Assembly (NCBI RefSeq): GCF_000524195.1
Contig: NW_020170426.1
Location: 403,539 to 467,538, forward strand
DNA from: Echinococcus granulosus
Lineage: Eukaryota > Platyhelminthes > Cestoda > Cyclophyllidea > Taeniidae
Direction: 5' to 3'
Length of the DNA stretch: 64,000 bases
The position numbers and the translations under genes are program-made. Of the stretch, positions 26,909 to 54,200 are shown in pieces (the first letter of the stretch is position 1; every line of letters starts with the position of its first letter). Below the pieces are notes generated by a model. The model was not told the DNA's origin, searched no databases, and saw only the letters and a list, made by a program, of their open reading frames with translations.

Positions 26909-29674
26909 TATTCCTAAAACTTGTCAAATTAAATTAATCTCAGTAAAACGAAATAACTTTATTAAAAAAACGGTTCCCTACACATTGCACAATATATGCA
27001 CCTGAGTAATTTAATGCAAGGAGAAGTAAGACGCACTATGTAGTCATCTGCAACCAAGAAGACCGTCATTGGCCAAATAAAACAACAAGAGAAAGAATAA
27101 CAAGCTTCCCCAATGCAGACATATTGACATACATCAAATGATTTAAACAAATGAAGGTACTTGAATTTCCCCCTAAAGACCCCCTCAAAAGCAACTAAGG
27201 AATGTAAAAGAGACATTAATTTAAAAAATAACTAAAAACATAAAAAAAACAATATTTGAAAAGTTTAAAGATACAGCATACGCAAATAATTTTTTACAGA
27301 ATTACACAAATAAAAATTATGGCGCAGATTTGCAAAGTGTTGAAAATTTCCAGGCTAAAAAAAATTTAAAAAATTTTACATTGCAAAAGTTGTTGCGAAA
27401 TGAAACCAAGAAGACAGCTGGCGAACCTCCGTTGGAAAACAAGTTTCAGTCTTTAAGGCTTTGCTATGAAATACTAGCACAAATACGTAGGAGGAAACAC
27501 AAGTGTATAAACATGTAGGCAAACTGCATAGCAACGCCTAAATTGCCGTTTTGAACTCCACAAAGCACGTAATACTCTAGGTTTTCCTAAGAACTTTACG
27601 GAACTAGCCACAAATTAGTGTGTAATACGATAGTGGTTTATCCCTCGGTTCTGGTGAGGCGCCACTTTTGGGCTTTGAATTAGCCTCCTTGCACCTCGCT
27701 GGGTGGGCTGGCCTTTTGAGCCATGCCAATAGCCCAGATACCTCCGTGCTGAAAATGTATATTCTGCCCGAGTATTTTGTCTTCTTTCGTCTTCAGGGAG
27801 TCTCGGGACGCTACAAGTTTCAAAGCCCAAGCCTAAAAAATTTTGCTTATTAAACGTTGGCAGTTGCGCCTCAATGTTTACCTAATTTGATTAATATTCA
27901 GAGCCCCCGCTTAAACTTTATTTGTTTGAAATTTAAATGTGGTTGCAGCCACCAGTGGAGGAACTATTGTAGTGAAAAGTAGTGAAAAGTGTCTATGAGC
28001 CACACTCACAACTGATTGAACGTGAGTAAAACTGAAAGTCTCCTAAAACAAAAAAGACTATCTAGGCAGCATAAAATCATATTTTCTGCACACAATAAAG
28101 CCTAAGGCTACTAGCTTGGCCCGGATGCCAGCCCATGCAGCGAGGATACAATCGAAAAGATCCAAAGCAGCTCCTTTACCAAAACTGCGAGTTAAACAAC
28201 CGGTGTATTGCGTAATCCCCTCACCTAGAGAGCGTCTTTTTTAAGGCTTTGCTTAGTCGATCCCTTGGTTTAGCCACCAATTATTACTCGGTGCTGTACG
28301 AAAATTCCAGGAACCAACTGCGCCAGTCATGGACTTTCCATGCAACTCGGGCTATGCTTGACCGCAACATCACTGATCTATCCTGTCACTCCTACTGCAT
28401 CAAGAGTTTCTTCCTGTCTGGAAACCGGACTGGGGGACAGGGAATATATTGGCTATCCCGCGTGCCCATAGTCAGTCGTAGGAACGCCGGCTTCAAAGCA
28501 GAGTCATGTGGCAAAGAGCAGGGTTTAACATAGTTCTGTGGGGGTAGGATTTAGTGTCTGTTTCTCGTCACTTTGTTCTCACTTCAGAGCCATACCGCTC
28601 CGGGTTCCATCCAGCTAGTAGAGAAGTGGAGGGGGTATCGCGTTTTCGCTCCGTAAGGAACTTTTCCACAAGGTTGACTGTCAGTGTCTCTTCCGTTATT
28701 AATAGCTTTCCTACAGAAAGCAAAGCTGACGTAGTTGCGGAAAATAGATAACATTTTCCGCCCTTCTGTTATGGGTCGCAACAGCTTCTCCCATCTGTAG
28801 TAAATGCACTTCTTCCGCCCAGCTGAGGTTTATCATGCAGCAGTAGAAATCAGGATAGATTCTTTTAAGGTCGGACTTGCTTTGCGCTGCCACTAATGTG
28901 GTGCCCCAAGACTCTCCTGGGGACAAAGGAAGACATTAATGGAGCAGAGTATATATTATCGACAAGCAGATGGTAGTGGGACTTCTAACATAGCCAGAGG
29001 CAAGTCCACCTAAAGAAGGTGGCAGAATGGTAGTCCAAAATAACACTCTTACTAAAGGTAAGGGTTTGGTAACCACCATATTAAATAGGAGCCTATTTTT
29101 TATTATTTTTGTGAAACGAGATTCGACTTACATACTTTTGACCACCACTATTAAGATTGATTCACGAGTTGAGCAAGCTGAATGACTTTTAAATCTATAG
29201 TAATAAAAATTTGAGAAAAGTTTAGGGAATTACTGGTTTCAATTTTTAATTTAAAGACTTTTTAGTTAAGGTTTTTTCCCATCTCGCTGAGCAGACGTAG
29301 GTGAAAATTACTCTTTTATTTTTTTCTTTAAGCATATATACTGCTTTCGATTGCATTTTTTACAGTGTATCTATTTGAGATGCGGCGTCATTTTAAAAAC
29401 GCGTTCTTTTATGTTTGGTGCGTCAACGACAAAATTTAATGACTTTGTCTTTCAGGTCCTAGGACTTACATTTTTAAAAGCATTTATATAAAACACAGCC
29501 GTTTTAATTTTAGAGGGCTTTTTTGCTCACAGTAAACTCTAAATGTCATTTTGTTAGAATGCACCATTGTTTTACTTGAGTAACTCGAGTCTTAATTTGG
29601 GCCTTGAGTCTTATTATCACATTTTCGCGTTCACCTCGGATTATGCAAATCTGTGATTGAGTGCCTTTGACAGC
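26909..29674. other. Intergenic region between divergent Nipped-B and FAK genes
   Basis: About 2.8 kb that should contain both promoters. It carries repeat family 1 copy B (27607-27832). The stretch 28240-28950 is more GC-rich, with overlapping short ORFs on both strands, possibly an old mobile-element remnant, but none is recognisable. A short direct repeat (GTAGTGAAAA twice) lies at 27969-27990. Confidence 0.55.
27607..27832 (-). repeat. Dispersed repeat family 1, copy B
   Basis: Matches 10648-10930 in the same orientation. Shared blocks include GCGCCACTTTTG, CTCGCTGGGTGGGCTGGCC, GCCATGCCA and GTCTCGGGAC. Indels between the copies break any common reading frame, which argues for a non-coding or decayed element. 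Confidence 0.7.
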
Positions 29675-44875
<15,201 letters not shown>

Positions 44876-47800
44876 AAGCTTTCATGGACTCCAGCGTATA
44901 CTACCACCATCTTTCGAGAGTTATTGCCGAAAGCTAGACCCAAAACCTCTTTGCTTCCTTTTATGCGAAGGCCCAAACTGAATCGGATAATTGTTAAATT
45001 TGTCAGCAATGAGTAAAACACACACGGTGAGCGTTCAGATCAGGCATTCTTCTAAAATCTATTTTAGGCTTGCTGTGTTTTTATCCTTTTTGTCTAAGAT
45101 ACCAAGAAATGGGTTGTGAGAAATATTAGGATTATCCTGTACTGTACTGCAAACAATGAAAATACTAAAATATGGCCTAACCCAAAACGATTATGTAACT
45201 GATATAAATCTGCAATTCTTCTAATTTTACCCAAATAGGATGCTTAAACAGTCGAGACCATACGTCGGCAGTGGGACGATGTTTTAGAAATATGGGGTGT
45301 GATCATCAGGAGGTTGATGGACACAATTCAAAAAATTCCTATTTGCAAGCTCACTCATCATCATCGTTCGTTTTGTTTCAATTATACCTTCAAAAGAAAA
45401 GCATTGTTTCGGATCAATTCCGTTGAGTGAGGTAGTGGATTTCCTTCACCTAGAATATTTTAATGTCTCTTGAATTGTCAATAAGCCAATGGTCGAATTG
45501 ACAAATATGAACAATAACCTCTGTTGATGGTCACGCAAGTGGTAGAATGAATTAATGAATTCTAAGGTACAAGGCAAAAGTGCCAAAAGAACTTTGCTGA
45601 CATCAATCATACATTGCAGGTCATTAATGTGCGCAATTCCCAAGAGAACTTTTTATACTTCTTTCTTAATGTGTTAATACCTTAAACTAAAAAACTTATA
45701 TCGAGTGGCCAAAAAGTGGGCGCTGTTTTTTTGCTGTAACTCGATGAACTGACTTGCTATAATATGGGATCTGGGAAGTTTGTGCGATCGCTTGTGTTCC
45801 CTTACCGTAAGAAACAGACACTGCTGTCACCACTGTGCTTTCTACCATCTCCCTCTTATTTAAAATCCAAATGTATAAAATATCGGTTGGACCTGATGTA
45901 ATTTAGCCAGTTACTCCTGCTAAGCGAGTTGAAGTCGTGAGTTGAAGCAAATTTGCAGAAGCTTCTCCTCCGGCTGTCGTGCAGTCTTCAGAGGAGGTGT
46001 GGTATGCCGTGGCAGGATGTACTACTCAGCAGTGCTTTCAAGTAACCCATTTGGTTCTGGTAATGGAGCACTCACAGACATCTGCATCACGTTCAGCAAG
46101 ACCTCCCACTTCCCACAATGAGCAATTGCGCATTGTCGATGTCACACTGAATCGAGGTTCACGCACCAGGAAGAACTTGAAGGCAAGTTATGCAGCAATT
46201 GATTTACACTCACATCAAGCAGGATGGGTAAGCCGTGGTGTCTAGTCAAATGGGCGTCACATGCCAGGCATTAACAAACAACAAGCCTCAAAAATCGTTA
46301 ACCAGATCTCCGCTTCTTTCATGTACATTTTAAAAATGCCTCAATGGATATGATATTGCTTACTGATTAACTTGCAAGGAAAATTAGCTTTTATATGCCA
46401 GCGCTCTCTCAACAGATTAATGTCAGGGATTATCTCAAACGATTCACCCACTATCCACACTAACTGCCACGATTTCGAAATACGCATCGCCTTGTCTCCG
46501 GAAGACGAATGGTTACTTCGTGTTTGCAATGAGACACAATTCTTCCCTAGAAATTGTTCGACTTTTAAACGCCGAACAGTTGCGATTAGATCTATTAACT
46601 CCAAACATGTCAGTAGATCACAAACGTGTCCACTAAAAATACTTCAGAAGTCAGAGTTGGTCAACCAGTGGGAAGAGCCATTTGTACAAAACGGCAAAAG
46701 AACGTCTCTTATATTGCTGAAAAATTGGCACATGAGAAGATTTTCATCTGTGGATTGAAGGGAGAGAAAGAGCTATCACCTTATCAATATCTACCATATT
46801 AATCTAGCATTTCATCATATGAGGGATATCATTTCTTTCTGGTATTAGAATTAGAAATGAAAAGTAAGAGAAGAATTGAGGCGACTAGGACTAGGCAGAA
46901 TTCGTAGCTACCATTTGTCACTTTGAGAACAGCATGTAGAGTATAATTATTACTGTATCAACAAAATATATTAATAGTCCTTTTGTAGATACTTTATTTT
47001 GTGGCGAAAGTTGCAAGGGCATATTTTGCCACCAAAAATTTAGCACGTCTCTTTAGTTGCATAGTGAAAGTTCGAGAATAATAGATACCATGTGATTGTA
47101 TAAAGTTACGCTACCATCACAAGAATTGGGCCCGATGAGTAGAACCTTGCGTAAGACGAGGAAATTGCGGTGAAAAATGTTATATTTACTGGTAGATTAT
47201 CTGAAATGCCAAGGCGGATGGGTTAGAGTGTGTTAGATTTGGGTAAATTATTTGTAAAAGAAAAGGGGATAACATCGAAAAAAAAAAAAACGCAGCGAAA
47301 ATTCCCTACTGCACGAACGACTGAAAATCTCCGTTCAAAATCCGTTCACACTTGGTCTATAATATAACAGAAATAGTCAAGTTGAAGCGTATCTACGATT
47401 CCATTAATTAACCGAAAACCCATTACCGAATGCAATTAGAAAGAAGCAGAATGTAGTTTTGCAGAAGTCACTAAGATCATAATAAATTTATAGGCTGAAT
47501 TAGAAGTTGACATTGAAGTAAAGAATCACATCTGAACTCATGCGCAAAACAATTCTGCACTAGTTTTCAATTCATTTTGGGTACGATTCGGCGTGGGAAG
47601 AGCAGTTAGTAACGTTTTTACAACAAATTACCAATCACTAGTCTCAGTACAAAGAAAGAAGCTCCTACATCGTTAATAATAGTTTTCTGCAAACGCCAAA
47701 CAATCTCTAATGCGACAGTAAAAAACATTGCAGTCCTTCAAAATCCCATCGTCTCAGGCTTATAAAAAGCATTTCAAAGTCAAAATGATATCATTTTTAG

Positions 47801-48290
47801 TGAATACTTTCGGAGGCATTTGCCTTTCTATATTAAAAGTTATTAAAGTAGAAAGACATTTAAACCACGTTTCGTAGACGACCCCGCTTTAAATAAAATA
47901 CCAAAGGTTATAAAATGGCCTAGAAAAGTAATTACTCCATCTTGCACGTGTCAGTGCAGAGCAAAAATTAAAATTTAAAAAAGCTCCACCTAAACGAGGT
48001 CAACAAAACTAACTTGCTATCATCCAAGCTTTTTGAGGTGTGAGACTTAAGCCGATATTTCGCAAGTCCGAAATCGAAACATTTGACCACAATTCTTTTA
48101 AGCTACAAGCGCAAAGTAAAGCCATGAAATTTACTTATGCGAAAACCGTAGAACTAAAAGTATCAAGTCAGTCAATAGGAAAGAAAATAGAAGCTTTTTC
48201 GGAGTATGCTAATAGATGGGAATTCAATTCGGCCAATAAGCGGAACGACAACAGTCTAAAATAGAGCTGCCAAAAATAAAGTACACAAAC
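44876..48290. other. Intergenic region between convergent FAK and LLGL genes
   Basis: About 3.4 kb, AT-rich, with family 3 copy B at 45958-46264. The following 500 bp (46300-46800) shows faint similarity to the sequence after copy A (41330-41700), so the repeat unit may be longer and older in its second half. A 12-A run lies near 47279-47290. The missing LLGL 3' exons may be here, but I could not identify them. Confidence 0.5.
45958..46264 (+). repeat. Dispersed repeat family 3, copy B
   Basis: Near-identical partner of 41011-41316 in the same orientation, about 1.1 kb downstream of the FAK stop codon. The internal ORF stays open for about 88 codons in both copies and most differences lie near the ends of the unit. 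Confidence 0.85.
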
Positions 48291-51200
48291 CTTGTATTTT
48301 CCGAAATTGGTACAGAGCCTGTAATGACGTTAGCAGTGTCTGTGCTGGTGCTAGGTTTGACCAATCGCTGCTGAAGACGGGGAGAGGGACTGGGGGTGCT
48401 GTGTTTGGCCACTTTTGTCAGACCTACCGTTCGATAGGCAGTCCCAAGGGCTGAGCTTCTTTGGCCCGCCAAGACCATATCGAATATGGCCAACTAAAAA
48501 GTGTAAAAAGGGGTGTCTTGTGAATTTTCTGTTCCTATTGCATGACTCGGAGTGAAGCGTTCGTTGATTTAGAGCCTCTCAGCCTTTTTCTAGCCTATTA
48601 AATGAGCTCTGAAGGTCTGCGAAAAAGATAATACCTGTCCAGGCGCTGTTTGATAGACGCCTAAACTGGGCGCTGCTGTGACCTTGGGTCGAGTGGAGGC
48701 AGCAGTGGCAAAGACGATGGAGTTGATTTCCAACACATCGGCTCCTCCCAACAGAGCGATGGTGTCTCGTCGACGCAAGTATGGCACTGAAAGCACCACC
48801 GCTTGACCTCCGTTATTTGTAAAGACACAATTGAATTCAATCCCGTAGATGCCCATGTTACGTTCATCTATAACAAGCAGTTGTACTTACCAACTAATGA
48901 GTAGCATATGAATTTTAGAAAAAACAATGATCAAGTGACTAAACCTTAAAAAACTACCTATTGGTGTTTCACCAGCCGTAGGCGCGCGAGAAGACCAATT
49001 ACCTACAAACAACTTGATAGCACAGTCCTATAGTAAAAAATTGGATACGTACTCGGCAAGAACCTTTTGGGGGTACATGAAGAGCGCCAAAAACTTATGA
49101 ATGGGGTAATTAGCCCTATTTGACCTCCGTAAATAATGTGTTCAGCAGTAGAGTACACCACTCATAGAAAATACGGTTGACATTCATAGGAATAATCATA
49201 AAAGCGTGTGTAATTTAAATAAATTTAGTGCAAAAAAAGCCCAGCACTATTGTGCAACGAAGTAGTGGTCATTATGATTGTACATTTAAACTCTGTCGAC
49301 TTTTCAGGCTCTCTAGTTTCAATCACCACCTTGGCAACTGGACATTTATTCACGCCCCTTCCGTTAACTTCTCACCAGTCACTTTGTGCATTTACAATAA
49401 AATACTGCTCAAAAACCATTAATCCTATGAAATCCTGAGGCAGGATTCGAGTTTTACAGCTAAATAGCGATTGTCCTAAAGCGAATGGCAAATCACGCCA
49501 CGCGATTTATGGCTTGAAAGAGACAGCAATGAAAGAAATGCGCATACTAGACAACTGCCCAAAGGCCATAATGTTGCCGGTTTTGATGCGAAAACCATCC
49601 TTCGCGGTGATACGTGCCTTCTGCCGTAGGGAGATGGAGGGGAGAGAAAACAAGCGCACTTGTTCCTCGCTGATCACCATCAAATGTGGCGGTAGTGGGT
49701 GGTGGTGGGATGGAACCAAGGGACTGGAGAATTGGGGCAAGTAGACGGCTGAAAAGTGAAGAAAGAGCTCCGTAGCGCTTGATATTGCAGCAAAATTGCG
49801 TTATCACGCTAGCCTTTTCAGCCTTCCGTAATTTGTTCGCCACCTACCCCGAAAACCGCTGATGCCATAACATTTTCAAACGTAATGCGGTTATGACAAG
49901 TTAATCAATTCCTAAAGTACGAATTTTGTGTTTGGTAAGAAGAATATAAGTTAATAAATTGTGATAGCGGTCCAAGTTAAATAGGAAATTTTGAATTTAC
50001 AACAGGACTAAAAAGGGACATATTTAAAGGAACACCAAGTACTATTCTTAGCATATTTCCCTGTTATATTTATGCACCTACTCCAGAGATCAATTAATAC
50101 CAGAAAGCAGCTTTTACATTAGAAGATTCACCTGTACGGTTGAACCATCCTAGGACACCCAGAATGCACCAAGCTAGGGACATTTCAAATGTCCCTTCAT
50201 TGTCCACCGTTTCCTCAGAATGATTCATCTCTGGCACAATTTTAGACGTTCAGGATCAGGCGTTAAACGCACCTTTGAGACGCTTACAGCATTCAAATAT
50301 CGCACTAATGAATGGCTGTACATTCCATCACTATACCCCGCTGCATTTGAAGTTCCCGGAAGATGAGTACTTACTGATTTTATACCTCCGGTCACAAGAA
50401 AATTCATCATTTACTACACGTTTTATGGACATATAACAACTGTCACTTCCCGCCTTATTTAACCGTGCCTGGACTGGCTCATGAAGTGCGCATTGGATAT
50501 TATTGATGAGACACAATTCTCACTTATTACTTCTTGTAGTACGATCAAAGTAGCCTCCACTTTATGCCCGCAAAAATTAAAGTCCCTGTATGACTTTTAC
50601 GCCTCCATTAGTGAATATGCCTCGCTTGGCTTTGAGAGGTCATATGAGAAAAAAAGATTGAAAGGAATGATTTGAATAGGATAGAAGCAGTTTGTTGGAT
50701 GACAGAAGTACATTGACGGGCAAAAAAGCCTATTTAAAATGTTGCGTTTACTTCCTTGAAGTCGGTTAATCAATCAAGTCTATCTGAAATCCCCTAAAAT
50801 TTAAAGGTCAATTAGGAAGTCTCCAACCAAGTAGCTATCATTGAAATGTCACGACGAGATCTTGATTATAAAAATATTTCGTGCATTCACCAAAGCCATA
50901 AAATCAATCCCATATCGACTTAAGGATATGAAGTTAATTTCAAGCAAAAAACTGAGCATAAAAATGAATGTGGAGGCCAAAAAGGAAGAGGTCTGACTCA
51001 CAGGAGGTCAACAAGGGGCAGTGTGTTTTGGTGTCGATCAAGCGGAGCGCCACAATAGGTGCTCGATGCTGCAGTTGCATCTGTGTAGCTTGTCGCAAGG
51101 CTAAATGAGAGGGCCGTCGCACATTGTCTGTGTATAGTGCAAAAACGAAAGTGGCGCCCCCAGCAGTGGCAGCAAAAAAACTGCCCAGCAATTGAGAGGT

Positions 51201-54200
51201 CTCGATGGTGGCGGAGGTGGATGCAGTGATCCCAGCAGCAGGGGGTCGGAGCCGATGATGTAGAGGCGGTCCAAAGGCCATACAGCGCACCAGCGCCGTG
51301 TTGGCGGTGGCAGCAGGGCGGTCACAGATCTCACGCTCACAGCCCGTGGGAAGCGGAGGTGAGGTCAACGTTTCGTTATCCGAGTGAACTCGTGAGAGCG
51401 CCTCTTGCAGTGGATCACCACGTATTTGTATACCTTGATTGGCGGCAGAGGCTGACTAAATATATACGTAAACTGACGGTTCTCAGAAGTCCTCCTGGGT
51501 ATTTCACCCAAACATTTCATCAGCCGACTTACCTGCAAGAACTGTCATAGTTCAAGCCGCAAAAGTTGGTAATAGTATTCATAACCCCGCAATACTAACA
51601 TTGTATTTAAAATTCAGTGGCTAATTCAGAGACCGAGCATGCAACCATGCTGAAGGAATCACCTGTACATTGGATACTTACGTCCTGAAAATATAGAACC
51701 TTGTATAACGAAGTGCTATAAGTTATCTTAACCTAGTCACCAGATTCGTCATTCCAATCTACAGGAAAGCTACTTCCTCAAATAATCTGTGAATAACAAT
51801 GAAGGGATCATAAAGGTATGAATTGAATGAGACAATTAAACAGAAACAAAGTGTTTGGAACTGCTGACAACACATCAAGTACTGACAGATGCTCTACTAT
51901 TAGGAAAACCTCTGTAACATAACGACACCTGTTTTAATAGTAACTTAGCTGCTCGGCGTTATCAGACTCCACAGATTTTTGTTGTCAAGAAACATCTTAC
52001 AACCTTCTCAGGAAGGATTCACGCACTACATTCCAAAAGGTTAAATCAAGAAAGTGCCACGGAAAGCATTAATGGCATTTTTATCAGAATGAGAACCATA
52101 AAAAAACGAGATGATTCAATTAGAAAATCATGCTATTAGAGATCCCCACGAAGTCACAAAGCCATTGTAACTGCTTAAATTTGACATAAAGCGTGAATTT
52201 TCAGTCAAAAATGCTAAGAAATTGGACTAACCCGTGACACACTCTTCCGAAGTCCCACTCGAGGGGGATGATTCAACCTGTTTGCTGGGGGAGATACCGT
52301 CGAGCCCGAGGTCGTCTGTTGGGCAGAAGTAGAGGAACCAGCCGTGACAGCTACTGGTCCAATAGGAGCAGCAGTCATTGTTGACCTCCCTGACTTCATA
52401 CGTTTGAGACGACGAAAGGAATCTCTTAAAGAATTCTTCAGCTCCCTCGTGCGACGCCTAGCCCACCCCTCGCCAACAGCTGCCTCTTCTAAGGCCTCTG
52501 CATTGGAGGGTATTGTGGAGTGGTGTAGGAGGAGGTGAGACGCAAAGCCTCCTTCTGATGCACTGATATGCATCAACGCGAATCCATGAGCCGTTCCCAT
52601 GCCCACCAGAACACCGATTGTGGGTGATGGTTGAGGTGATGGCTGTAAGGACTTATCCATGGCGGAGAAATCAGACAACTCGCAGGCAGAGAGGCAGGTG
52701 ACAGGCGAAGGTGGCTGACACAGGGCAACTGCCATGGGAAATAGACTGGCACCAGCCAAACGCTGGGGCTGGTCAAGTTGATTTCGGCGCAACTAGAATG
52801 AGGCAATTTACAAGACCATAGGTCTGTAACAGCTAACTGGAGAGTTGACCGAAAGAATTCGACAAAGTGTTGCCGACAATTGACTCAACTACTGACGTCT
52901 ATCAAATATTTCCACATCGACTAAACACAAGAAATCGCCATAGAATGAATTGTCATGGGACCTTCTGGAGTTATATATATGCATACAATTAGGCACTTAC
53001 TGATGAAAAAGATTACTTATTGCGAAAAAAAGGAATAGCAACGCAGAATATTGCAACCTCAAAATGTGTTTTGGTTCCTTTCAAAAAATATTGACTAAGA
53101 ATGCAGAAAACGAATTGATAAAGTGATAAAATCGGTCATACTTTAGTCTATAATCTAGCAGGACCGTTTGGTGATGCGCAATTGGTCTCTAAGACTTAAC
53201 GCAAGAATGGACACAAAATATGTATGGATAAAACTGGGTGTCTTGATGAGCAATTCTTCAACCAAAGAGATTGATGAAGAAGGAATAAGATGCAACCTGC
53301 TGTCAGATTGTCTACAAGATAGCCGATGTGAGTCTAGTTGAAAATTTTGGAAACAAACAAGACCAAACCCCTCGTTTCTAGATGAAACGTGCGCCGATTT
53401 GAGACAGGAAGTATATTGACAATGAAGTGACTGGTGCTGCAGCAAAACAATGGTGGTTTAAATGTGCATTTAACTACGTAAGGTCCTCAGCCTCCACAGG
53501 CCCTACCACTATCTTAGTGTCGTAGACATCCATTTGTGCATATAATCTCCCAGCCCTCCTGTGCGCTAATAAAAGACTCCCTCTTATAATGGTAGACTTT
53601 ATTACGTCTTCAGGAATGACTCAAGAAGCCTACTACATCTAACATCGATAGATGGACACTTACAGTCAGCGGAGCATATCCTTTCCACCGAAAACCCGGT
53701 ACTTCAGGTGCTACGGGGACATCGAGAGTCGCCATGGTGGGTTTTGTCGGTGCTAGTTGCCACACAGAGACCTACAGAGGCGGTGAGGAGAGGGATTGAC
53801 GCAACAAATGAAATGATGGAAGACGATGACAAGGACTCACCTGGCCAGCAGCCCCACCGACAACGAGTGTGCTGTCCACCAAATGAATAACTTTTATTGC
53901 TGCGCGCACGTCGTCCATGAAGGGATCAAAGAGACCCACACGACGAAACGGTGGCCACGGCTCGCTCTCCTCCTCGCAGGCCCGGTGGGTGTCCTATGGG
54001 AGGGTCAAATAGCCTTTGTTAGGCAGGTACTTACAATCAACAGACCAGAGGGTCGGAAACAAAAACTTGGATATGATAAGCTCAGCTTACGAGTGATATT
54101 ATCTGATAAATCTACCTAAACGCTAAATTTATGACATCTGTTAATTTGATGAATTTCAAGTTTCAAAAAGATGGTTTCATTCAATGTATTTGCACGTCTA

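Noticed and set aside
46372..46758. 128-codon ORF downstream of repeat copy B
   Set aside because: Weak nucleotide similarity to 41330-41700 suggests decayed repeat sequence; the reading frame is not shared and no domain is recognisable.
50225..50675. Several 60-codon ORFs in an LLGL intron
   Set aside because: Fall between well-placed LLGL exons, lack splice context and similarity.
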